Assembly: GCA_041390905.1 (NCBI GenBank)
Contig: JAWKPA010000012.1
Span: forward strand, 1,612,001 to 1,676,000
Direction: 5' to 3'
Source: JACKCD01 sp041390905
Lineage (GTDB): Bacteria > Chloroflexota > Anaerolineae > Promineifilales > Promineifilaceae
DNA: 64,000 nucleotides
Under the pieces are notes generated by a model, which saw nothing but the letters and a program-made list of their open reading frames with translations, made no database searches and was not told the DNA's origin. Below, in pieces: positions 16,617 to 24,840 of the stretch. The position numbers and the translations under genes are program-made. Within the stretch, counting starts at the first letter, position 1; each line of letters starts with the position of its first letter.

Positions 16617-17066
16617 ATGATGGATTTTACCGGGCTGTCGCCAGAGATGTTGGCAAGGCTGGCTCATGCTAAAGATTTAAAGCTGCCGCCCCCTGTGTTT
16701 GTGGATATGGGCGGTGAGGTGGTGGATATAGACCTGGATAAACCGGAAGTGGTGCTGCGCTTTCCGGTGCAGGAGCGGTATGAGAACCCGATGGGGTATA
16801 TGCAGGGGGGCGTGATTGCTACGATTGCTGATAATGCGCTGGGGCTGTTGAGCTTTTTGGTGGCGTTTGTGAATGTGACAAAGGAGATGAATATCCGCTA
16901 TGTGCGGCCGGTGAAGGGCATTTCCCACGTGGTGGCAACGGCGCGGGTGGTAAGCCAGGATGAGAAAGGGCTGCTGCTAACGGCCGATGTGCGCGACGAA
17001 GCAGGTAAGCTGCTGGCGCGGGTGAAATCGCAGCATGTGTTTTTGCGGGAGAAGGAGGGTGAGTAG
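16617..17066 (+). CDS. PaaI-like hotdog-fold thioesterase
   Basis: A 149-residue single hotdog-fold domain. The segment ENPMGYMQGGVIATIADNALGLL is the PaaI/YbgC-type active-site helix region with conserved N, G-G and D. A later strand NIRYVRPVKGISHVVATARV is typical. Such enzymes cleave acyl- or aryl-CoA thioesters. I start at ATG 16617, which has GGGAG eight bases upstream, not at the TTG in frame at 16602. It is monocistronic, and the substrate is unknown. Confidence 0.8.
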   Translation: MMDFTGLSPEMLARLAHAKDLKLPPPVFVDMGGEVVDIDLDKPEVVLRFPVQERYENPMGYMQGGVIATIADNALGLLSFLVAFVNVTKEMNIRYVRPVKGISHVVATARVVSQDEKGLLLTADVRDEAGKLLARVKSQHVFLREKEGE

Positions 17067-17086
17067 GGAAAAAACGGCCGTTATGC

Positions 17087-17827
17087 TCATTCGCGCCGTG
17101 CTACAAAAACCATGATGCGGCTTGCCTCGGTAAATGACCCGCGCTGCCAATCACCATACAGGTGGTCAATGGCAAAACCGGACTGACGCAAAGAATCTGC
17201 TAATTCGGTTTGGCTGCGAAAGCGGAGCGTGCTGTGGGCTACCACATCTTCGCCCGTGGCCTTAAACAGGTTGTGGCCGACAAAATGTACTTGGCTATTC
17301 TGCACGTCCAACACCTCTAGCCAACACGCCATTGGACCAAACGGCGTCTCCATTTCCTCAAAGGTGTTATCCCGACCCCACTGCTCCCAGGCGCGGCCGG
17401 CCGGGTTGCGGCTTTCAAAGGCCAGATGGCCACCGGGGCGCAAAGCCTGGTGAATGTAGCGGAGTGTGTCCGCCCACTCGGCATCATCCAGGAAAATTTG
17501 GGCGACGTTGCCCGTCATGATCAGCAAATCGGCGTTGCGCTGCCTCAGGGTGCTGGCATCACCAACAACCCACTCAACGCGCCCGGCTTGCGGCTTGCGC
17601 TGCGCCACGGCCAGCATGGCGGGAGAGGGGTCAATGCCCGTGACTTGGCGTTCGCCTGTTGCCAGTTCGCAGGTTAACAAGCCGGTGCCGCACCCCAGGT
17701 CAATGATGCGTTTTGCTTGCAGTTCGGCGGCCAGGGCGAGATAAAAATCGGTGTCAACGCCACGCGGGTTGTCGTGGTCGTACAGTTCAACGAGGCGCGG
17801 GTCGGTGTAGTGTTTGTCGAGTTTCAT
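17087..17827 (-). CDS. Class I SAM-dependent methyltransferase
   Basis: A 246-residue methyltransferase of the Methyltransf_11/25 type. Motif I is IIDLGCGTGLLTCELA (about 41-56), the acidic end of strand 2 is TGIDPSPAML, and motif III/IV lies around DLLIMTGNVAQIFLDD. The later LRPGGHLAFESRNPAGRAWEQW pattern is common in small-molecule methyltransferases. The substrate cannot be predicted. Its 3' end is 20 bases from the convergent thioesterase. Confidence 0.85.
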   Translation of the reverse strand: MKLDKHYTDPRLVELYDHDNPRGVDTDFYLALAAELQAKRIIDLGCGTGLLTCELATGERQVTGIDPSPAMLAVAQRKPQAGRVEWVVGDASTLRQRNADLLIMTGNVAQIFLDDAEWADTLRYIHQALRPGGHLAFESRNPAGRAWEQWGRDNTFEEMETPFGPMACWLEVLDVQNSQVHFVGHNLFKATGEDVVAHSTLRFRSQTELADSLRQSGFAIDHLYGDWQRGSFTEASRIMVFVARRE

Positions 17828-17886
17828 GGTGGAGAGGGAGGGAGGGTAGGGGAATTAACGGCCGTTTGCCTATGCAAATAACAACA

Positions 17887-18372
17887 TCATTCGCCAACTT
17901 TGCGCTTTAACATTTGAATGATAGCTTCAGAAATCCATAAGCCTGTCTCTTGCAGATGACGCAATGATTGTTCAACAGAGTTAATCAACCCTCTTTGCTT
18001 GGCAATAATTAAAATTGAACCTGTACCAAGTGTGTGCATCCCTAAAGAGTTGGCACACTTTTTTGCCAACATATCATCCAAAACGGGCGTGAAATTTTTG
18101 TTTTGAATGGCGTAACTGAGAACCTCGGTCTCCCCGACTCCTAAATCCCAGCGCACGATGTCATCTACAGATTTTGTTTGCACGTGTTTTAGCCAGGTTA
18201 GGTTTGGAATTTTTTGTACGGCTTTATCTACATGCGAGCCATTGCGTATTTCACTCCAAACGGCCGTTGGCACGACAATTTCAGAAAACAACCTAGGTAA
18301 AACAAGTTCCAAATCGCTGTTGCACAGCAAGATAAGGGGAGAGGCGTTAATAACTATCTTTGCCGCCGGCAT
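17887..18372 (-). CDS. DUF3368 PIN-fold toxin-like protein
   Basis: A 161-residue PIN-like nuclease domain of the DUF3368 type. The N-terminal IVINASPLILL (Asn replaces the first Asp found in VapC), the central acidic GVGETEVLSYA and the late VLDDMLAKKCA are the family's active-site blocks. The TGSILIIAKQRGLI helix is characteristic. It overlaps the upstream UPF0175 gene by 26 bases, which is the standard arrangement of an antitoxin-toxin pair. It presumably acts as an RNase toxin kept silent by its partner. Confidence 0.82.
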   Translation of the reverse strand: MPAAKIVINASPLILLCNSDLELVLPRLFSEIVVPTAVWSEIRNGSHVDKAVQKIPNLTWLKHVQTKSVDDIVRWDLGVGETEVLSYAIQNKNFTPVLDDMLAKKCANSLGMHTLGTGSILIIAKQRGLINSVEQSLRHLQETGLWISEAIIQMLKRKVGE

Positions 18373-18625
18373 AGTTTTCTAATTCCTCATCCAGTAGTCC
18401 CTCAGTGTATTGAATAGCGGAGACATGGTATCTCGATAAAAGCTGTAGAAACTCAAAGCGGGAAAGTCCGGCAATTTCGGCTGCTTTATCCTGGGTAATC
18501 ATGCCTGCCTCATACCATTTAACCAGAGCCGCGTATTTCATTTCTTCGACAAACTCTACAGGAGATTTTCTGAGCGCGGAAAACGCGGATTCAGGCAAAG
18601 CAAGTGGATATGTTTTGGTACTCAT
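18347..18625 (-). CDS. UPF0175 antitoxin
   Basis: A 92-residue protein of the UPF0175 family. The diagnostic helix-turn-helix-like stretch reads KWYEAGMITQDKAAEIAGLS, followed by RFEFLQLLSRYHVSAIQYT. The family partners with DUF3368 PIN proteins. The gene starts behind AAAGGTAAAACG and overlaps the toxin start, so translation is probably coupled. It likely represses its own operon. The 18347-19100 stretch has more A+T than its surroundings and no AACGGCCGTT copy. Confidence 0.82.
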   Translation of the reverse strand: MSTKTYPLALPESAFSALRKSPVEFVEEMKYAALVKWYEAGMITQDKAAEIAGLSRFEFLQLLSRYHVSAIQYTEGLLDEELENYAGGKDSY

Positions 18626-18694
18626 CGTTTTACCTTTTGTTGACTTAATCTATTTGCCAACAAGCAAACTCTATTCTAGCATAGCTTCTTGCTT

Positions 18695-19099
18695 TTAAAG
18701 CATATAGGTATCAATATCAATGAAGGCACCAATGTCCCCTAAAAATTGTACCGTTTCAACATCAAAGCCTATAGCTGGAGTTGGTTGTTCTTCGTCCATC
18801 GAAAAGCTTAAAACCACTTCAAATCTTGGTGAAATATTAAATTGCTCTTTTGCCTGAAGAATAAGTGCTTTCTTTGGTTTTAGCCTGGCAATAATTTTTG
18901 AAGACAGTTCAAAGACGTCAATATAGTTCTCCACGATGTTTTCTGTTGACAGTTGCCATGAATTTGATCGAGGTGTTTTCCCAGAGATTTTTGAGCCTTT
19001 GCGACAGATTGATGTTGGTTGAAGCCCAAGAAATTTAGTTACTTCATCTGGATCAAAATCATCTCCATCCAAGGCGAAATATACTCTTCCTTCACTCAT
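18695..19099 (-). CDS. DUF4279 domain protein
   Basis: A 134-residue protein matching the DUF4279 pattern: an opening VYFALDGDDFDPDEVTKFLG strand-helix, then LQPTSICRKGSKI, and a mid-protein SNSWQLSTE. The ending has GDIGAFIDIDTYML. The function is unknown; members are often found near toxin or immunity genes. It is AT-richer than the surrounding genes, like the neighbouring toxin-antitoxin pair, suggesting that the 17.9-19.1 kb segment was acquired together. Confidence 0.7.
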   Translation of the reverse strand: MSEGRVYFALDGDDFDPDEVTKFLGLQPTSICRKGSKISGKTPRSNSWQLSTENIVENYIDVFELSSKIIARLKPKKALILQAKEQFNISPRFEVVLSFSMDEEQPTPAIGFDVETVQFLGDIGAFIDIDTYML

Positions 19100-19201
19100 G
19101 TTCAGTACCCATAGCCCACTAATGACAAGATTGTGTACCAGCCCATAATCTAGTCATATAGCTATTTGCTGCCAACTTGTGAAATGCTTGGCAAGACGGC
19201 T

Positions 19202-19654
19202 TTAGTCTGCATTGCTGGCGACCTCACGAACGGCCGTTACCTTCGCCCCCGTCCAACGACCCTCCCCATACGCCCCCCAGGCAATCAACCGCGTCGGCGT
19301 GATTTCAATCACCGTGTTGTAATTCGCCTCATCCGGGTCGCTAATGTCCCATTTGTACTTTTGCAGCAGCAGCGGCCGCAGTGCCGCCCGTTTTTCCGGC
19401 GCAAGCCGCGCCATCCCTTCGATGATCACCACGTCTTTCGGGTCGGGGTGGGTGATGACGACGCTGGGGTTGAGGGTGATGTTGTGGGTTTTAACGGCCG
19501 TTCCCTTCGTCACCACATACGCCCGCCCCTCATGCCACACATGCCAAATCGGACTGCTGTGCGAACGGCCGTTTGGCCGCACCGTACTCATCCAGCAACA
19601 TTCCGCATCCGCAAACCGCTGTACCAAACTCATTAACGTACTACTGTTGCTCAT
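19202..19654 (-). CDS. Pyridoxamine 5'-phosphate oxidase-like flavin/F420-binding protein
   Basis: A 150-residue split-barrel protein. The N-terminal WMSTVRPNGRSHSSPIWHVW segment and the following VVTKGTAVKTHNITLNP match PNPOx-like enzymes of the F420/FMN-dependent group (TIGR03667-like). They bind flavin or deazaflavin at a dimer interface and reduce small substrates. CAGGAG precedes the ATG. Which cofactor it uses cannot be decided here. Confidence 0.72.
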   Translation of the reverse strand: MSNSSTLMSLVQRFADAECCWMSTVRPNGRSHSSPIWHVWHEGRAYVVTKGTAVKTHNITLNPSVVITHPDPKDVVIIEGMARLAPEKRAALRPLLLQKYKWDISDPDEANYNTVIEITPTRLIAWGAYGEGRWTGAKVTAVREVASNAD

Positions 19655-19737
19655 TGTAAACTCCTGAAGAGGAGGAGATTAAGAGACTGAGAGACTATAG
19701 TCTCTCAATCTCTCAATCTCTAATCCCCAATTACCAG

Positions 19738-20358
19738 TTACCCCAAATGCGGATTCTTCCCCACCACATCCGCATAAAACGCCTGAATCTGCACCATGTC
19801 CTCCTCCAAATCCCCCGAAGCCCAGATTTTGGGGCCGATCTTGATGCGCTTACCGCCAAAATCCAGCCCAATCGGCACAATCGGCACGTTGGCACCCTGG
19901 GCAATATAATAAAATCCATGTTTCCACTTCGTCACCTTACTGCGCGTCCCCTCTGGCGCAATCCCCAGCAAAAAGCGGTCGTGTTGGGTAAACTGGTTAA
20001 TCGCTTGCGACACATACCCCTGCGCCGCCCGCCGATCAGTTGGCACAATCCCCATCCAATACAGCAGCCGCCGAAACGGCCAGACAAAAATGGTGTGCTT
20101 CCCCAAAATCGAGAGCTTAATGTCAAAGGCAAAAACAGTGATCATGGCGATGATAAAATCCCAGTTAGAAGTGTGGGGCGCACCAATCACCACTGCCTGT
20201 GACACGTCATCGGGCAGATTGCCATCCACCTGCCACCCCCACAGGCCAAAAAGAAAGGCGGCTATTTTTTGTAAGAAGGGATTGCCCCGGTTGGGTAAGT
20301 TAGCCGGGAGCGTGGGAAAAGAAAAGCGGGTGCGTTGCGTTACATTGGAAGTTGTCAT
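19738..20358 (-). CDS. 1-acyl-sn-glycerol-3-phosphate acyltransferase-like (PlsC superfamily)
   Basis: A 206-residue acyltransferase. The catalytic HxxxxD block is APHTSNWDF and the glycerophosphate-binding block is GIAPEGTRSK. A third block is seen around IVPIGLDFGGK. It lacks long membrane helices, consistent with the soluble or peripheral subgroup annotated as putative acyltransferases in many bacteria. A phospholipid-remodelling role is likely. Next to it on the 5' side is a composite inverted-repeat element (20372-20541). Confidence 0.83.
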   Translation of the reverse strand: MTTSNVTQRTRFSFPTLPANLPNRGNPFLQKIAAFLFGLWGWQVDGNLPDDVSQAVVIGAPHTSNWDFIIAMITVFAFDIKLSILGKHTIFVWPFRRLLYWMGIVPTDRRAAQGYVSQAINQFTQHDRFLLGIAPEGTRSKVTKWKHGFYYIAQGANVPIVPIGLDFGGKRIKIGPKIWASGDLEEDMVQIQAFYADVVGKNPHLG

Positions 20359-20371
20359 GGTTGTGTGTCAG

Positions 20372-20541
20372 GTAAGGCGTATTGCTAGTGGATTAACAAT
20401 TTATTTGGGTAGAAAACAATGTCATTTCGACGAGTCTTCGAGGAGAAATCTCGCTCACCTGACCGTCGTTAACGGGATTTCTCGGAGGACCTCGAAATGA
20501 CATGTTTCCCCACCTGTTTTGTGGACATGTAACACGCCTTA
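20372..20541. repeat. Three-layer snap-back element before polA's 3' end
   Basis: The outer pair is GTAAGGCGT (20372-20380) with ACGCCTTAC (20533-20541). The middle pair is the weaker GATTAACAATTTATTTGGG (from 20391) with CCACCTGTTTTGTGG. The inner pair is ATGTCATTTCGACGAG with CCTCGAAATGACAT (20419-20503), related to 1085-1170. Layers of different families share one centre. Confidence 0.75.
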
Positions 20542-20545
20542 CGTT

Positions 20546-23329
20546 TTAAGATTTCAATTCCAGCCAGTTGGAGCCGGTGTTTGCTTCCACCTTCAGCGGC
20601 ACATCCAGCTTGAAGGCGTTGGACATGGTGTTGACGACGAGCGTTTGTACGTCGGCCAGCTCTTCTCCCGGCACCTCCAGCAGCAGTTCGTCGTGAACTT
20701 GCAGCAGCAGCCGGGCGCGAAAATCGGCCGTTAGCGTTTTGTGCAGTTCCAGCATTGCCAGCTTGATAATGTCGGCAGCCGTTCCCTGAATCGGGTGGTT
20801 CACTGCTTCGCGCTCGGCACGCATGATCAACTGCCGGTTGCTGCTACCCTTGAGAACCGGGAAATAGCGGCGCCGCCCCAGCAGTGTTTCCACATATCCT
20901 TGCTCCCGTGCCTTCGCTTTTGTCTCATCCAGATACCGCTGAATGCCGGGAAACCGCTCAAAATATTCCTTGATATAGTTCTCCGATTCCGCCAGCGTCA
21001 ATTCCGAATCACGGGCAAGGCGAAACGCGCCCATGCCATAGATGAGGCCAAAGTTGACCGCCTTGGCAAAGCGACGCTGGTTAAAGGTCACTTCTTCAAC
21101 GGGAATGGAATAAACGGCCGCCGCCGTCGTCCGGTGAATGTCCTGGTCATGGTGAAACGCATCCAGCAAAGCCTCATCCTGGCTAATATGGGCCAAAATC
21201 CGCAGTTCCACCTGCGAATAATCTGCCGCCAAAAATTGCCAGCCCGGCGACGTAATAAAGCCGCGCCGAATTTGCTGCCCCGCCGCACTACGAACGGGAA
21301 TATTTTGCAAGTTGGGGTCGCTGCTGGCTAAACGGCCGGTAATGGCCCCCGTCTGGTTAAAGCTGGTGTGAATCCGCCCCGTCCTGGGGTTCACCATTTT
21401 TGGTAGCGCATCCACATACGTTCCCTTCAGCTTGCCCAGTTCACGGTACTCTTGCAGGGCGCTGATGATGCCCGTTTTGTCAAGCTCTTTCAAATCTTCC
21501 AGCACGTTGGCGGCGGTGGAGTAGTGGCCGCTGCTGGTTTTCTTCAAACCGGCCGTTGGCAGCCCCAGCTTGCCAAATAAAATGTCGCTCATCTGCTGCG
21601 TTGAGTTGATGTTAAATGGCTCTTCTGCAATTGCATAAATTTTTGTTTCCAGCGCTTGCAAGTCCGCCGCCATTTTCTGCGACATTTCTTGGAAAAACGG
21701 CACGTCAATTGCCACTCCCGCCTTTTCCATGTCGGCCAACACGTGGATGAGCGCCATTTCCACGTCTACCAACTGCTCCAGCCCTTTTTCCTTTAATTCG
21801 GCTCGCAATGGCTGCACCAGCCGCAGCGTCATATCGGCATCGGCTGCGCCATAGGCAACGGCTTCGTCAATGGGAACTTCGGCAAACGTTTTTTGTGTTT
21901 TTCCTTTGCCAATCAGCACCTCTATGTTGGTCATTTGCAGCCCCAGCCGGTGGGCGGCCAAATCTTTTAGCCCTTTGAACTTGGTGCCGGGGTCGGTGAG
22001 CCATTCGGCAATCATGGTGTCAAAGCTGATGGGAGCCACCTCAATGCCGTATCGCTCCAAAATCATGTAGTCGTACTTGGCGTTGTGGGCCACTTTGGGG
22101 ATGGCGGGGTTGGTGAGCGCCGGCCGAATCGCATCTAGCACAACCTTTAACGGCAGTTGATTGGGAGCCAGCGTGGCCTCGGTGGCAAAGAGCGACATCT
22201 GCCCGCTGGTGGCCTGGGCTTCGCCTGCCAAATGGCCGACGGGGATGTAGTAGCTTTTGGGCGGCTGTACCGCCAGACAAACCCCCACCAGTTCAGCCGT
22301 GAGCTTGTCGAGGCCGGTGGTTTCCACGTCAAAGCTAATCACTTTGGCCTTGTTGAGCGTCTTGACAAGCTCATCAAGCTGCTTTTGGCTGTTGACGAGG
22401 ATGGCTTCGGTGGGGGGCAGGTCGCTGTCGCCCGTCAGGTCGGCGGGTTTTTCTTCCAGGCTGTCGGCCAGCATTTTGGTCAGGGTGCGGAATTCGAGGT
22501 CGTGGAAGAGGGCAAAAACGGGCTGTGGGTCAAAGTCGTGGGCAACGCAGGCATCGAGATTGAGGGTGATGGGGGCATCGGTGATGATTTTGGCGAGCTT
22601 GTAGCTAAGGTAGGCGTTGTCCTTGCCTTCGGCCAGTTTTTTGCCGGTGGCGCCTTTGATACTGTCCACGTGGGCGTAGATGCCGTCAAGCGTTTCGTAG
22701 TCGCTGATGAGTTTGGTGGCGGTTTTGGCACCGATGCCTTTGACGCCGGGGATGTTGTCGCTGGTGTCGCCGACGAGGGCTTTCCAATCTACCACCTGGT
22801 CGGGGCGGACACCGAAGTAGTTAAAAACGGCCGTTTTATCAAACACCTCCGACGGCTGGCTGCCCCGCGTGGGTAACTCGACCACCGTGTTGTCGTCCAC
22901 CAGTTGCAGCAGGTCGCGGTCGCCGGTGATGATGTGGGCGGGAACCTTCTGGTCTCTGGCCTGCGCCGCAATCGTCCCCAGCACATCGTCCGCCTCATAC
23001 CCTTCCAGCTCCATGATGGGGATGTTGAGTGCCTGCACCACTTCCTTGATGCGGTCAATTTGCAGCCGCAGCTCATCGGGCATTTTTTCCCGCGTCCCTT
23101 TGTACTCGGCAAAAATTTCGTCACGGAAGGTGGCACCCACGTCAAAGCTGACCGCCAGATATTGCGGCGGGGTTTTCGCCAAAATGAGTTCCAGCAAGGT
23201 GCGAATAAAGCCGTAGGTAGCGTTGGTTGGCTCCCCGGCTTTGGTGGTGAAGGCCTGCAAGGGCAGGGCAAAAAACATGCGGTAGGCCAGCGCGTGGCCG
23301 TCAATCAAAACCAGTTTGTGGTCTGGCAT
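20546..23329 (-). CDS. polA: DNA polymerase I
   Basis: A 927-residue polymerase with all three domains. The N-terminal 5'-3' exonuclease/FEN domain (1-300) has LIDGHALAYRMFFA, ITGDRDLLQLV and GVKGIGAKTA. The 3'-5' proofreading domain (310-520) retains its acidic residues: FDVETTGLD, HNAKYDYMIL and YGAADADMTLRL. The family A polymerase domain shows motif A DYSQVELRILAHISQDE, motif B RRFAKAVNFGLIYGMGA and motif C VHDELLLEV. All catalytic residues are present, so proofreading should work, unlike Taq. AAGGAAAGTATT precedes the ATG. It functions in Okazaki-fragment maturation and repair. It is the best phylogenetic marker in the window. Confidence 0.97.
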   Translation of the reverse strand: MPDHKLVLIDGHALAYRMFFALPLQAFTTKAGEPTNATYGFIRTLLELILAKTPPQYLAVSFDVGATFRDEIFAEYKGTREKMPDELRLQIDRIKEVVQALNIPIMELEGYEADDVLGTIAAQARDQKVPAHIITGDRDLLQLVDDNTVVELPTRGSQPSEVFDKTAVFNYFGVRPDQVVDWKALVGDTSDNIPGVKGIGAKTATKLISDYETLDGIYAHVDSIKGATGKKLAEGKDNAYLSYKLAKIITDAPITLNLDACVAHDFDPQPVFALFHDLEFRTLTKMLADSLEEKPADLTGDSDLPPTEAILVNSQKQLDELVKTLNKAKVISFDVETTGLDKLTAELVGVCLAVQPPKSYYIPVGHLAGEAQATSGQMSLFATEATLAPNQLPLKVVLDAIRPALTNPAIPKVAHNAKYDYMILERYGIEVAPISFDTMIAEWLTDPGTKFKGLKDLAAHRLGLQMTNIEVLIGKGKTQKTFAEVPIDEAVAYGAADADMTLRLVQPLRAELKEKGLEQLVDVEMALIHVLADMEKAGVAIDVPFFQEMSQKMAADLQALETKIYAIAEEPFNINSTQQMSDILFGKLGLPTAGLKKTSSGHYSTAANVLEDLKELDKTGIISALQEYRELGKLKGTYVDALPKMVNPRTGRIHTSFNQTGAITGRLASSDPNLQNIPVRSAAGQQIRRGFITSPGWQFLAADYSQVELRILAHISQDEALLDAFHHDQDIHRTTAAAVYSIPVEEVTFNQRRFAKAVNFGLIYGMGAFRLARDSELTLAESENYIKEYFERFPGIQRYLDETKAKAREQGYVETLLGRRRYFPVLKGSSNRQLIMRAEREAVNHPIQGTAADIIKLAMLELHKTLTADFRARLLLQVHDELLLEVPGEELADVQTLVVNTMSNAFKLDVPLKVEANTGSNWLELKS

Positions 23330-23340
23330 AATACTTTCCT

Positions 23341-23503
23341 TGGATGGGGAGATTGGGGATTGGAGGCTGGAGATTAGGAGATTGGAGATTAGGAGACTGG
23401 GAGACTAGGAGATTAGGAGATTATAGTCTCTCAATCTCTCAGTCTCTCAATCTCTCAATCTCTCAATCTCTCAATCTCTCAGTCTCTCAATCTCCCACTC
23501 TCT
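23341..23503. repeat. GAGATTGG/AGTCTCTC microrepeat tract
   Basis: The first half is tandem purine-rich units (GGAGATTGGGGATTGGAGGC, then GAGATTAGGAGACTGG). The second half is the complementary run of TCTCAATCTCTCAG units repeated about eight times. The tract can fold back on itself. It fills the polA upstream gap, so it probably contains or replaces part of the promoter region. Confidence 0.8.
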
Positions 23504-23507
23504 TCCG

Positions 23508-24686
23508 TTATAATAGCTCCCTTTTTTCCAACAGGAGCCGTAGTTCATTGTCGCTTAATGGTTTGGCCGATTCGGCGGCGTAGAAGCCGGTTGCCCAGAG
23601 TGGCTCATCGAGATGGTACTCTTTTTGGATGATTGCTTCAGAGCCGTTTTTGAGTAGATAGGCAACCCAGTCGCTGCCGCGTGTGGCGGGGCAGTTGATG
23701 TGGAGGTGGATGAGTTCGGGGGCGGCGGTGACGTAGGTGAGGACGCAGGCGTTTTCGTGTGCCAGCCGTTGCAGGGCGCGGCGCAGCGGAATTTGCAGGT
23801 CGGGGCGCAGTGGTTTTTGCGGCTGCCAGGCGATGTTGTAGCTGATGCGCTTCTCGCGCTGGCCGGGTTGGCTGGGGCTAAACTGGATGGTGTCCAGGGT
23901 TTCCGGCTGCCGGCCGTCGAGAAGCTGCTGAATAACGGCCGTTAATGCCTCCCCTCTCATCCGCAATTCCCGCAGCGACGCTTCCGGCATGGCTACCAGC
24001 GTCAACAGATAGCCATCGCTCAGGGCGCGGGCATAAAGCTGGACATTGCCGTTGGGGGTGGGGTGGAATTGCAGGCGGGCGGAATAACGGCCGTTCCAGT
24101 CGGCACCAATCTGACTGATAAAGAGCTTTTGTAGCGCCGGCTTATGCCGCCCGTGGCTGGCAATCACCGTTTCCCCCTGGGACAGGATGATGGTTTGCAC
24201 CAGTTCACCCAGCTCCACCCGGTCAAACAGGTGCTGGATGTCGGCCGGCCGGATGGGCTGCTTGCTGCTGGTGGTGGGCAAGGGGGGAGGCGTGGGGCTG
24301 GCTGCCGGGGGCTTGGCTGGGTCGGCAGCGCGGACTGGCACAAAAGCGGGAGTCTGGGCAAGCAGTTGCGGCAGATAGGATTTGAGGTTTTTGTGCGTCA
24401 GCATACCCTGGATCTGGCTGGTGATGGCGGGAGAAACGGCCGTTTCTTCCCCCAGCGTCAGAATAATCGGCACCCCCGGCTGCAACGCCCGCAGCGCCCG
24501 CACCAGCGTGGCCGTGTCCTCGCCAACCGGCATAAAAACCAGCGACTGCTGCCGCTGGCTAAGAATCAGACACCCTTCGGGAAGGGTAGGAACCGTGGAA
24601 ATGGTCGTTGGCCCAATCTTCTTCAGTTCCTGCGCCAACGCCTGGGCAAATCCGTTATCTGGCTCAATAATTAAAATCGTCTGCAT
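23508..24686 (-). CDS. Receiver-like protein with C-terminal domain resembling Y1/HUH transposase fold
   Basis: A 392-residue protein of unknown function. Residues 1-115 look like a degenerate response-regulator receiver: TILIIEPDNGFAQALA has the acidic opening, but the phospho-acceptor strand reads SLVFMPVGED without a clear Asp. A Pro-rich linker (120-150) follows, then a mixed domain (about 150-260). Residues 310-392 contain ELIHLHINC (H327-x-H329) and LWATGFYAAES (363-373). Their spacing recalls the HUH box and the LWxxGYY segment of IS200/REP-associated tyrosine transposases. No catalytic Tyr helix is convincing after it. If real, this would be a domesticated domain in a regulatory protein. 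That is inference from motif shape, and the assignment is weak. Confidence 0.45.
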   Translation of the reverse strand: MQTILIIEPDNGFAQALAQELKKIGPTTISTVPTLPEGCLILSQRQQSLVFMPVGEDTATLVRALRALQPGVPIILTLGEETAVSPAITSQIQGMLTHKNLKSYLPQLLAQTPAFVPVRAADPAKPPAASPTPPPLPTTSSKQPIRPADIQHLFDRVELGELVQTIILSQGETVIASHGRHKPALQKLFISQIGADWNGRYSARLQFHPTPNGNVQLYARALSDGYLLTLVAMPEASLRELRMRGEALTAVIQQLLDGRQPETLDTIQFSPSQPGQREKRISYNIAWQPQKPLRPDLQIPLRRALQRLAHENACVLTYVTAAPELIHLHINCPATRGSDWVAYLLKNGSEAIIQKEYHLDEPLWATGFYAAESAKPLSDNELRLLLEKRELL

Positions 24687-24787
24687 GGGTTATGGCTAAC
24701 TTATCCTTTGGTTCCGCCACAGGCAAACCAAACTGCCTCTCAAGAGGATTCTACTTAGACCATCCGTTCGGAGCAACTATTTCCTTG

Positions 24788-24840
24788 TGGGGAGTGGGGA
24801 GTAGGGCGTACACCCCACTCCCCACTCCCTACTCCCTACG
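24788..24840. repeat. GGGGAGTGGGGAGTAGGG snap-back repeat
   Basis: GGGGAGTGGGGAGTAGGG is followed after a few bases by CCCCACTCCCCACTCCCTAC, a tandem-unit hairpin. A similar design with GGGGAGCAGGG / GCCCTACGCCCTAC units is at 31793-31858. It overlaps the 3' end of the MFS gene by a few bases. Confidence 0.75.

Noticed and set aside
18260..18270. Use of AACGGCCGTT as a transcription-factor operator
   Set aside because: Copies are as common within genes as in promoters and have no preferred distance to start codons, so a classical operator role is unlikely.
23341..23503. Possible CRISPR array in the TCTCAATC tract
   Set aside because: Units are 8 bases with no unique spacers; it is a microrepeat hairpin.
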